Shown here in pieces: positions 47,222 through 58,735 of a stretch of 64,000 nt of DNA. Position 1 is the first letter of the stretch. Each line of letters begins with the position of its first letter. Below the pieces are notes generated by a model. It was not told where the DNA came from and ran no database searches. It saw only the letters and a list, made by a program, of their open reading frames with translations. The stretch comes from Temnothorax longispinosus (lineage: Eukaryota > Arthropoda > Insecta > Hymenoptera > Formicidae), in the NCBI RefSeq assembly GCF_030848805.1, contig NC_092369.1:2244162-2308161 (forward strand), given 5' to 3'. The position numbers and the translations under genes were made by a program.

Positions 47222-50200
47222 TCAAGTCTGGTCAAATTCCCACACAGTAGCCACGTCGTAACCGTGATTCTCTTTCCTGATGTTTTCCGGTAAAGAATAT
47301 CGTCGTAGCAATCTCAATCGCTTTCTGAGATCGTCGCTCAATCCGTGCCTTCCTGGATCTCCTAGATAAATTCGCACACCTCGTTCATATGCGTCTTCCA
47401 ACCAGGTCATTAAGGTGTTCGCTATTTCCTCGTCGTACAATAAATCACCCACAAAGATCACGTCGTATAGACCTTCTAATGGTTTTTCTAACAAGTTTTC
47501 CCACAACACCTCAATGTCTACGTTGTTTAATATCGCATTCATCGCAATAGCTACGCAAGCGACTGAAATCAAAGAAACATGTGTCTATTTTGTTAGTTGT
47601 CAACATAAGCTGCTTTTTACATTTTATCGTTAGTATATTTCAATATGATGATAATTTAATTTTAATGGTTTTGATTTTACTTTACGAGAAATATTTAATG
47701 CAATATTGCATAATTTAATTTAAAATTATATTTAATAGCAAATATTGTGCATACGTTTCACTCATTCTTAATATTCTGACTATATTTTTTAAATGTTACA
47801 TTTTCTATATTTTAATAGAGAATGTAACATTAAAAATTTTTTCTTAATTTCTCTTTTCTCTTAATTATTGGAATTACTAATAATTCAAAATACACTAATA
47901 TCACTAATAATTAAATTTGCGAGTAATCAAAAGACATTCTTTCATTCAAGTAACTGACCGTATCGTGCACGCAATTATCACTATCCTACAACTCTGAGTC
48001 ATACATTCTATTAATAAATTTGCTCATGAATGTCGCTCACGTTTTTACATTTATTATAGATATTTACTTCATTATTTAGTTTTAATTACAGTTTTCAGAA
48101 ATGCGAACTTTTTAGAAATTATTGACTAATGGTTGTTATGTAAAAATTATTAATAGATATCTGAATAGATATTTTTCGTTAACGAAAAATGTATTTTGAT
48201 TTGTTCCTAGGATGTGTTTCTATTACTTTATTTGATATTTTTTTAATTTCGTACAAATTGCTTGAAAAATTACGAATTCGACGTTCTGTAATTTATTTTT
48301 TTAATTTTGTTACTATTTTTTGTTTTCTTGATAAGAAATCTTACACACTTATTTAGGACATAACTAATAATACAAATAGAATACGCATCTATTATTATCC
48401 ATTCTATAATATTATCTAATAATTCGTTCGATAATCGATATGTGCAAAGATCAAATCGTCGAATAATCTTCATCTTTGCGGTTGAATGCCACCACGAACA
48501 GAGATATAATCAGGAAAAAGTGAAATTCTCGAACGCTGATAGTATCCATCATATTATGTCATTGAGTTTTTGTCGCTTATGGCGATTGATTTGCTCGTGG
48601 ACATTGGAACGGAGACCGCACGCGTCTTTGTGCCGTGTACACAACGTCCTTGACTTATATCGATTTGAACCAAAAGCATGCCAGATTAATATGAAACGCT
48701 ATGCCAGCAACGAAATAATCACATTCCACGAATTTTAAAGTTCACGAGAAACAAACGATGTCGGAAAGCTTATTTGTATACATTGGATTTCACTAGAAGC
48801 ACTATTTCTTCCAAATGTAAGCAAAGAAAAATCTAGCAGAAAATGTTATTAGCGCAACTCGTTTATATTTTCTATTTTTCAGACTAGATTCCAGGATACG
48901 TATTCACGATGTTAAAATTTGATTAATATGGTTTATAATGCCGATTATTTATTTTCAATCTCGGCATAGCGCGTCCTTATTAATTGTATCGAGAATTTGT
49001 TTCTATAGATTTTAGAGCGAATTCTACGAGCCAATAATATTCAATTTTTCCTTCGTCTGTTAGAAAGTACGATTCATCGTTTGGCATGCTACACAGATGC
49101 AGTACCAGGAATCGACAGCCTTTCTCTGACGCACGAGAGGCAATTCCTTCCTCTTTGTGCCTGCGTAAAATCCTGGGGAAACCCGTTCTGTGTCCCACCT
49201 TCTTCCACCTTTCTTCACCTGCTTAATTTTCAAGACGTGAGTTTTTCATTCGAAGCATCAATATTGATCATGTAAATTTTTTCAAGTTATTACTCAATTA
49301 AAAATTTTAATCCTGAACTCTCTGCAAAGAATATAATAAGGGGGAATAATGCCATTGATGAATAGTAATAGGAAACTGCCAGACTTGCAAGTATTATGTG
49401 AGTTATTCTATTTGTTCTAACGCGCAATAGTTGCGGCGTTACATCAAGAATTAACGACGTGTCAACGACTTTCATGATAACCGATGGGAGCTCAATCAGC
49501 GAAGAAACACGCAGAAGACACGTCAGAAGGGAGGATCTCTGGCGCGAGCCAGTCATTGATAGAAACGCTCTCGAGGGCATTAATTCTACGTACTGTGCGC
49601 AGTACGAAACGCGACAGTTACTATCAGCCACTTATCAGCACTGTTTTGGTCGCTCCGTGCAACACGATCGTGCAAAGGCATGGCAGGCACGCGAACGACG
49701 AAACGGGCGGATACGTTTGGATGCAATTTTTTTTTTTTTAGTCATGCCCATGGAATCCGGTCTTATCTGCGTATGGATTCGTACCAATTATCGGTGTCGC
49801 TGTGTACGCACATCTATTTATCGACAGATAAACCCATACAGAGATAGAGTGACGTCAAAGGGAATCTTTCGAGTCTTCCCTTTGATTCTCAGTCGCTTGT
49901 TTTTCTTTTAGCTACTAACATTCTTCAGATCAATGGTGTAACGTGTAACTTATGAAATCCGAAGGCAATTGGATATCCCCGTCGCGAGGGAATACCCGTC
50001 AGAGACTTCTTAGGAAAGAGGAAAATTTCACAGTAACTTTATGGGTACTGAACTTACTTAGGTATTTTACTCTAGATACTGAAAGGAATTTAATTAACAT
50101 GGACATATACATGAGAGATGCAAATTTGGCATTCCACTTCTTCACTTTTCTCGTTTTTCATAATTTCCTCTTCTTTGGAAACGAGAAGCGCTTTGTTTAA

Positions 50201-51726
50201 AGCCTATTAGTTAAACTGTTAAACTAGGGTCTGTGTAAAGTGATCCACTTAACATTACGCCATTGGCACGTTTCGTCACCCTCTCGATCTTGGCGCGAGT
50301 CGCAATCGAGACAGGCCATTCCCTGAACAACACGGATCTTCTTTCTCCCCTACTTCCTTCACATTCATGGAACTTCACATTAGGTGAAAGTTCTCTTTTC
50401 GACGTTTTTTATTATTTCGAGGAAACTGCGAGCAAACGCAATACCGCGTGCATATGCTGTTATATTATGAGCAACATTGATACGCATATTTATCTTGGAA
50501 GATTTATGAATTGTCGCAATCGTCTTTTGGTGCAGTTTTTGTACGATTGTTAATGAATCAAACGTCTATTTATCATGTAATATTTATTGATAATGAAACC
50601 AGTTTTTCTTTTCAATACTTGTTGCATTATTGTAAAATATTATGGTGTCATATTTTTGCCGTAATGTCAATAATAATTGCGACATCGATGACTCTTAGAT
50701 TCCTGCACGATCATTCTACTTTTTTCAGATTAATGGGTTTATCTTATTAGAACTCTCTCAACACACATATGGCGTGTATCTAGCTGATTATGTTATCAGT
50801 TACGTTATCAGTCAAGGGTATTGCAATTACGGCGTGTCGAGTAGAGAAATCGAGTCAAATTCGCGGTTTTATTTTATTCTTATATGTCCTTTGAATAACG
50901 TGAATTTACCTTTCTTTAATAAATGTACATTCACGAGACGACAATTATTTTTGAAGTATAACTGATGAGAAACCCAGAGACTCTTAATTATGATCTGAAG
51001 ATAAAATTTTATTCTATATATTTAAGGAAATATTGTACAGATTTAATTCCGAAGTTATTTATAATATATGTATATTTGCATATATTAATAATTAATATGT
51101 GTTTTTAATGTCAACTCGCTTCAAGTTTTTTCAAGAATAGAATTATTATCACCATATACCTTTATTTAAGTTAATAATAATAAATTAATAATTAACTGTT
51201 GTATATACCAACCTTTGCTGATGTCATTTGCAACAATCTTACACGTTTCATTCATTAATTTTGCAGCTATCGCCGTAGCGCCGCATCCCGCACCCAAATC
51301 CAGTATCCTTATTCCATCTTTTCTCGCATTTTGTGCCATGCGCCCTAAAATTCTTTCCTTTTCGTCCAGAATGAATCTCGTAAGTACTTGGCCTCCAGGC
51401 CAGTATATAGACCAAAATGGATCTTGAAATACGTTTCTGGTCAAGAAATCGAATCTTCCATCTGTACTTTTATCAATGAATGGCTCGTGATATAAGGGAC
51501 AGTTCTCTGTTAGCAGGAATAACTTCAGTTCCGGAGTCAAATGATCGCGAGTCATCTCCGTGTTTCTCAAGATCGTATTCGCTACGTCGTGATGATTCTG
51601 AATAAATCTTTTAAGCGACGTTCTGTGGCTATTACGTAGAAAATTGTCCCACGCCTCGTTTGTACTTCTTGAAAATTTTCGTGCGAAAAGTAGTTTCTTT
51701 AAACATATGTTTTTCCTGATAACCAT
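47222..51726 (-). CDS. ETFBKMT: Electron transfer flavoprotein beta-subunit lysine methyltransferase
   Basis: This mitochondrial seven-beta-strand methyltransferase (METTL20) trimethylates lysines of ETF-beta and tunes electron transfer from acyl-CoA dehydrogenases. There are two exons, 51726-51213 and 47562-47222, joined in phase over a 3.65-kb intron (284 aa). The N-terminus (MVIRKNICLKKLLFARKFSR) is a basic presequence. The signatures are DPFWSIYWPGGQVLTRFILD, SAM motif I ILDLGAGCGATAIAAK, ANDISK (acidic loop), VIFVGDLLYDEE, and the C-terminal GDPGRHGLSDD with ENHGYDVATVWEF. All match the vertebrate order. The gene lies opposite to, and possibly inside, the large intron of the CUB/EGF-adhesion receptor. 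Confidence 0.94.
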
Positions 51727-54700
51727 CGCTATCTTCGAAACCTAGAAAGAATGGCTAATTATAGACTGTTTGTTACGTGTGGCTTTCAGAAAAGTCTAAA
51801 AATATATTCTACATCTGAGAATCAAATCATTTTTACAAAATGACAAAGGGGGAGAGACATGATCATTGATAACTACCGGTTTTCAATAAAGACGCCGATA
51901 AGTGATTATCTTTCAAGAAATATATCACAGCAATAATGATTTTGTTTTATTTTATGCTCGCGATAAGATTATCGATTAGTTAAGTTGCGTTTAACTTGAG
52001 AATCTTAAATACAGAAAATATTTTGTTCGTTATTTATTTCAAAAACTTCTGCGTCTTAATTTCTGGAAATTTTATAATAAAGCGCATTGAAAGCATTTTG
52101 AGAAATAAAATAGTAAAAACACTTTTAAAATATTTTACGTTAAATACGAAAATTTCCTCATTATACTCCAATAAGTATGTCAGTTTTGTCAACGTTGCAG
52201 TTATTCCCCAGAGAAATTTGCATTTACGCAAACGGCATTCGTAACACGCGAGAGTAATAAGGAAAAACGGCTGCGGACGATAGCAGAATTGTGCTAATTA
52301 TTAAAATGTTTCCAGTTATATGTCTCGTTTTAAAGTGGATATCTACCAAAGACGTTAATCTATGTCCAAGATATTTGGGATTTCCCCTCGATCCTTCAGT
52401 TATAAAATGTTTTATCAGATCAGTTAGAGATACGAAAAAAAAAACACCTGTTGCTTCTTTGAATGACAAAAATTTTGTTTCCGAGTAAGAAACAGGTGAA
52501 AACTTTTAGAAATCCATCTGATTTGTAACTTTTGAGAATTATTTTTCTCTATAACTATTATAATGCTTAATTGGCAAATGTCTTTAGAATCCTTCAATAT
52601 ATATCGTTCTATTTAAAGTATCTTTTTAGGAAGAATAGTCTTCCTTCCAGAATGAGAATTTAAAAAACTAGTTAAAACTAGTTAAACAATTATATTTTTA
52701 TAATTCAGAAATATACGTCCCAAAATTAGTTCTAAAATTGATTTAAATATATTTATTTACACAATATATCCGTACGATATAGCATAATTTATTAACCTTT
52801 AAGGATAATTCCCTTCGATGTAAATCTCGTTATATCATCGAAATAAGCGCAGTTTATTCCGCAATACGCATTATGCAATCTCTCTCTATTTGTCATGAGT
52901 AGCAATATTAGCAGATGCAATTATATTCGTTAATTAACACAAAGAGGATGACCGATGCAATGAAATGGTTACGAAAGCAAACCTTCGGTTTTTGCGATTT
53001 TTATACGATCAAAAGAGGCGGTATACGCGGAATTCACATAATTATCTCTCCATATTGCTATATATGCGACTATATTTAGTGTTTGGTTACTCTCCGACGC
53101 TTTTAACGTATATCAACGTCTCGTTGTAATATTATTTTTTACATTTCTTTTTTTAAATGCTTGATAATGTACGTTTTTATTATTATTTTAGTAATATGTT
53201 CTTTCTGCAGGAAATAAATCTTAACAAATTATTTTGTTGCGTTTAGAAAATATTGATTTACTGAAAATATTGATTTTATTTTATTCTAAATTATGTATAA
53301 TTTTTTAGGCGACAAAATCGGATTGTGCGGAAAATTAATAATGCCGTGTGGCACATTCATCATAAAGTTCCCCGCTCGATGTGTATTTTTCCAGGTGGAT
53401 TTAATCCTTCGTTTCCATTATCGCGGAAATTAAACGGCTGATGAAATATACACATCGATGGAACAAAGCATCCGTGACTTGCATCATCTTCGCAAAGCGT
53501 ATATATACGTACCATTAATATAACGCGACGTACGTATAATCGATTCGAAGATGATACGCGTAGTCGTCGCGGATCGTCTATCAAAATGAAGTTTATTGAC
53601 CGATATAGTCGCGCGCAACAGTCGATGAACGTGGCTGTTCCTGGTCAGGTGTTTGCGGATGATGAAACGAGATATATTGATATTGGATGCCTGTATGATG
53701 CAAAAGGCAAGAGTTTTCGCGGCCTCGCTTATAACTCTTTTCAAATGCACTCACGAAGTCATTCGGAGTTACTTTAACGAGCAATTAAATTACGAAAATG
53801 TATTAAAATGCTCTGGACCTATTTTCAGACTTGGGTTTTTTCTTGCGATGAATTTTCCAGTTCTCGATGAACTTCGCTAGAAGGCAATGTCATCATGACG
53901 ATTTACATACAAATAACGCACGTGTCGTGAATCGAAGAAGTTGGACGTAACGATGAGATCGCTAGATAATCCGTATAAATTGATGTGAAGCGTCACCCTC
54001 GACCTGAACGCTGTCTCTCGCCGTCGGTGAAAATTGTTTGCGCTGCTACTAAGTAATTATGTTTTCTAACACGGCTGGTTCTCGGTAGATTCCGGTGGAA
54101 TTTTTATTCCGCTGAAAGTTTAACGCGTATAATTAATTGCGTCATTTAAATCTGTTTGGACGTAATTTTTTTATTGATATTTGGAGCGATATTCCCGTCA
54201 ATATTAATAAATATTTATTATTCGTTGAACCATCGGGATTAACGCTGTGACTTTTCCACTACAAATATTTATAGTTAAAACTGTGAGGCAAAAAGCGACA
54301 TTCATATTCATATAATGTTCTTATGCAATTCTCTGTGAGAGAAACATGATGAGACATCAATAATACGGTCAACGGGCAGGCTCGTTCTGTTTTGTTTTGA
54401 TTACTCTTTGATTAATGTTGCAAATTTCGCGAACTCCGAGTCGCAATGAATATGGAATAATAACGGGAAATTTAGATTCAACTGTAAAGATATATTTTTA
54501 TTTACTGAAGCTCTACCATATCTTAATCGGAGAATAATTAGTTATACAAGGAACATATATACAAAAACAGGGAAGTTTATTTTTCTCACAAACTTACCTT
54601 GAACTTATGTTCAACCGATGTTTCAGCGAATCGCTTAAAAGCTACACACGCAAACATGCGCAAAAATCGACACTACATCTATATCTATTTATCGATCAGC

Positions 54701-56600
54701 AAATAATACGATATGTTCCAGTGGCGTTAAGCTGAATCATACATACGAGACTCTATGAATCAGTTTATTTTCATATCGGCGCTCTGGTATTTGCCATTGT
54801 TAATTATCTTGGGATTCCTCGGCAGATAAAATTATTCCTTCTTTATTGCTCACAATTTTAATTTTCGTGACATATTTATACAGGGTGTTCCAGATCAGTC
54901 AATAAAATTTCAGGATCTTATAGGAAATTGAATTTGGAACAAAAAAGTTCCTATAAGTATAGGTCCGCATATAGGAAACGCTTCATTAAAAAGTTATAGC
55001 TAATAAAAATTTTAAAAATCACGGTTTTTTTATTTAAAAAAATTACTCCCTACTAATTATTACACTAAAGCGAACGCTACGAATGTAGTATTTATACAAA
55101 GATCATCAAAAGGTTTTTTCAAGTTTCTGCTTTTTTCGTTGTTTTGAGCTTATTTTCTTTTGAACGCCTTATCAGAATTAAATGAGATTGGTGTAATTTA
55201 GTTTATTTATTATTTAATTGCCACCAGATTTATTTCATTACTTTTTTCAAATAAATGAAAGGTTTTTTGAAGGGTTATTTTTAAAGATCATCAATAAAAT
55301 GTGATTTTTCGAAATTTAATAGCTATAACTTTTCAACAAAGCATTTCCGGACCTGTTTTCGGAACTTTTTTGTTCCAAATTTAATTTTCTATAAGACCTT
55401 GAAGTTTTATTGACCTGACCTGGAACACCCTGTACATGTGTTTCTTTCTACAATTCCCATATAAGTTTCACAACTTATTGTTCAATTCTAATCTCATATG
55501 AATGTTGATCGTTGCCTTTTAACTGGAATTGTTTACCTAATTCTGTTTTTGTTACTTCGAGATAAGATCCTGACTTCGCACGTGTTTGCATGAAATTGTT
55601 CTTATTACGAAATGCATTTTTGTTATTCTTTGGTTGTGAAAAAAATTTTTCATATAAAAACATATGTAAATATCTTTTTATATATTTTTATATATAAAAT
55701 TTTTTATATAAAAACATGCAAATATATATGTTTTTATATATATAAAAAGCAGAATTATGTATAAAATATGTTCATATGTTTCCTTTTTCTTGTATAATTT
55801 TGGTTCTTATATACAGGAAAAAATAATAAGAAGAAAAATAAAAAACAATTGATAGAATAATTTTCATATTTTGTAAGCTGAGCACAGAGAGAAGAGAGAA
55901 ATACCTCTATAATTTCCAACAATGTTTTCGTCGCCTCTTTTATGTAGCGGAACTATAATAGAGGTTCTCCAGTCCTCTGGTAAAATTCCTAATAATTTTC
56001 ATATTTATTTTTTAAATAAAAAATGAAGTTTGAGAAAATTAAGAAAAATTGCCCACACACATGGTGATATATGTATAAATGTGATAATTGTATATACATA
56101 TAAAATGATTATATATAAAATATTATATAATCTAATCGTAATTTTACTTTTTGTTAAATAATGCAAAAAAATTCTCTTGATTGTTTTTTAATTCTTATTA
56201 CTTTTTCTGTACATAAGAACAGAAATTATACAAGAGAAAGAAAACATACTTATATATATTTTATATTTTTTTTTATATGAAAAATATTTTATTGTTTTAA
56301 TTATTCATCTTTTTTCGTCAATTCCTTTTTTCTGTCTTGTATTCTCAGAGAACTTGCGTTCTAGGATACGAAAGTGATTGCTATTCTACTCTCTCCGGGA
56401 AATTCGGTGCCCAGGATCTAACTCGGTTAGAGCGAGTCTCTCTCTCTCTCTCTATCCGCGCGACCTTTTTCCTTGGGTTTCCCGGTAAAGTCCGCCGCGC
56501 CGGGTGTGCGTATCGATAAAAAACTCCGTTATGTACATACCCAAGCGATGGAATACCCGTGAAACCGTGGAGGGGACGGCGGTGACGAGTTAGCGCCGGT
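51727..56600. other. Intergenic or intronic, AT-rich; one TIR element; no gene supported
   Basis: Upstream of ETFBKMT there are only short frames. One minus-strand frame (52469-52224) has a hydrophobic segment, ITGNILIISTILLSSAAVF, but no ATG and no recognised family. AT-rich simple sequence dominates 55650-56300. Confidence 0.4.
54879..55434. mobile_element. TACAGGGTG-terminated TIR element, ~556 bp
   Basis: TACAGGGTGTTCCAGATCAG and the mirrored CCTGGAACACCCTGTA are the ends. The arms continue for more than 120 bp, for example AATTTGGAACAAAAAAGTTCC with GGAACTTTTTTGTTCCAAATT and AAAAAGTTATAGCT with AGCTATAACTTTT. The interior is AT-rich and non-coding. Confidence 0.82.
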
Positions 56601-57644
56601 AGTGGGAGAGCGATTTCTATAAAAGCCGCCTGCACCACGCTTGCGAGGTCATACCGTCTTGGTGAGAGAACCTCATGAGCAGAGCCGCTCGAAGAGCTCA
56701 TCTGCGAGAGAACGTTACGCGAGTGTTGCGCGAGTTTGCGTCAGAGCGAAGTTGAGTGAAAGCGGAGAAAAGAAAAACACCGCGGGCAACTAGGAAGTGA
56801 TTCGGTAGCCGGCTCCAGCTCCAGCTTGCCAAAGTCAGTCGACGACAGCGCCGAAAATTCGTCCCACGGACCTTTCCGAGCCCACGAGAATTCCCACGTT
56901 CAGTGAAGTGTGCAAGCGAGGCGCATTGAGGCTCGAACCGACAGACGAGGATATACCCACAGATATGACTCGCTGCCAGCCGCAATCCTACCACGCGCAG
57001 ACCACGATGACCGACAGGTAGCTATCGCGCGCAAAAAAAAAAAGAAAGAAAATACAAGTACTCTCGGTGCACGGGATTTCCACGTGGCTCGCACGCAACA
57101 CTCGAAGGAGTAGCATGACTTGGCCGTGGTTCTCTCAGCGGTGATAAAGAAATGCTTGGTCACGACGAGGTAACGTCGATCTATCTCCGATCTCTCCTCT
57201 TTCGTTTCTTCTGATGTGAGAAATTGTAGTTTCACGTTGTGCAATAATAAATCTTACCTTGCATATTTCCGTATCTTTGACATTGCAGAAATTATTTATT
57301 TTATCGGAGATAATAGATTCTTGAGAGAAATACAAATATCTCGCTTCTTATCTTTTGACTCCGCAGAAATTACTATCCGTTATCTGAAGCTTGCAGAAGA
57401 ATATTTGATACTTCGAAACTTTTTAACATCTTTGACACGGTATAAAAATTGTCCTCGCCAATTGCCGGAGCGACTCAAAAGTTACGAGCGTCTCGAAACG
57501 CTCCGCGTCTTCCGCGTATAAGCGTATAAATTGTCGCGTCACACAGCGATTCCGTGAAACTCGTTGTGGCAATTCCAAGTATTTGCTCTACACTGTCGCG
57601 CGCCGGCTTACGTAACGGACCGATGCGCAAATGATTGATCGAGA
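56600..57644 (+). promoter_or_regulatory. GADD45-like gene promoter and 5' leader region
   Basis: The GC-rich, CpG-containing stretch at 56600-57130 lies 0.5-1 kb upstream of the GADD45-like ATG. It includes a (CT)n run (56433-56451) just before it and a GCCTGCACC context. The arginine-rich frames on both strands do not resemble known proteins. An in-frame TGA precedes the start codon, which supports the ATG at 57645. Confidence 0.4.
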
Positions 57645-57983
57645 ATGACTTACAGCGGGAAATCGTCGTGGTGCGAGGAGTCGCGCTGCTACGGGAGCAC
57701 CGTCACCTGCGGCATGCTGCCGACCCTTCGAGAGCTGGCTTCCAGAGGGTGCAACAGCCGGGGCAGCGTCTGCCTGGTGCCATACGACGTCGAGATGGAC
57801 GCGGCCAGCCACCTTCAGATGACCCTGCTCGAGGCTTATTGCCGGGAGATCGGGATCCAGGTGCTGAGCGTGTCCAAGGAGACGATACAGCTCCACTTGT
57901 GCCCGGGAGGCACGGACCTGTCGTGCGTCCTGATAAGCAACAACGATTCATACTTTCCTAAGCTGCCTAAGTTGCCGAAGTGA
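57645..57983 (+). CDS. GADD45: GADD45-like stress protein (single exon, 112 aa)
   Basis: GADD45 proteins are small acidic stress-induced proteins of the L7Ae fold that bind MEKK4-type kinases and promote JNK/p38 signalling. This 112-residue frame is GC-rich with strong codon bias. Its central part, VCLVPYDVEMDAASHLQMTL, is followed by LLEAYCREIGIQVLSVS, and LSCVLISNND lies near the end. This follows the GADD45 pattern of a VxxCLxA strand, an acidic loop, a QxxLLEAxC helix and a CVLI strand. An in-frame stop lies just upstream of the ATG. The protein is shorter than vertebrate GADD45 (about 160 aa), with a cysteine-rich N-terminus and a brief PKLPKLPK tail. Another member of the L7Ae-like fold is possible but less likely. 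Confidence 0.72.
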   Translation: MTYSGKSSWCEESRCYGSTVTCGMLPTLRELASRGCNSRGSVCLVPYDVEMDAASHLQMTLLEAYCREIGIQVLSVSKETIQLHLCPGGTDLSCVLISNNDSYFPKLPKLPK

Positions 57984-58735
57984 CACTCAAAGACTGGTCC
58001 TTGAGAGCTGAAACTAAAGGACCGGATTACGCGCGGTCTTACACAAGCCGAAGCCATTTGCTGAGGTCCCTGCGTCGGAGAGATTCTCCACGCGAAGGAT
58101 CAGGGGGAGTTTCGACTCGGCAAGCAACGTGTCCTGTGTGCCTCGCCAACGAGGCTGCTAATAATGGACAGTTTATATTGAAATGTAAATATATGTAAGC
58201 GAGATTTATTCTATCCATCTCGCCAAGTCCGTGAGTTTTTAGCTGCTGCTTGAAAACACTTTCCGTACTCTCCTTCAATTCTCCTCTTTCTTTCCTTTCC
58301 ACCGACACACGAGTACTTATTTCTACTCGAATGCAGAAAGTGTGAAGCGAAGCAGCTGATCAGGAGGGCAGATCTGTTAATTGCTAGAACAACGATTGCG
58401 ATCAGACGAGTGGTGTTTCTTTCGGAATCACTCGCTCGGTGGTCGTAGGATATGAAATATTGATTAGCGTATGCGACGTATATATCTATCAATTGTATAC
58501 ACGTTTGTCACAAGACAAACTGATCTTTGTTATGTATGCTTTATAAACGTCGACAGCTGATGTCGAAAAACAATGTAAATGTATAACATCGTCATTGATA
58601 ATATTATATGATATATAAGAAGAACACACAAAAGGCTTTTTTATTTCCCATACATATCTTTTACATCTTATTCTATCTATCTATACGAAATCGTATAATT
58701 CGTGCTCGCTTAATTCATAAAAATTTTTCCCGTAG
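57984..58735 (+). other. 3' flank of the GADD45-like gene
   Basis: It probably holds the GADD45 3' UTR and then the intron upstream of the receptor exons. No coding exon is supported. ATTTATT/ATGTAAAT-type AT-rich motifs occur after 58480. Confidence 0.35.

Noticed and set aside
52224..52469. 81-codon minus-strand frame with one hydrophobic helix
   Set aside because: It begins at a non-ATG codon beside a long A/T run, and an equally long frame exists on the other strand. I recognised no family.
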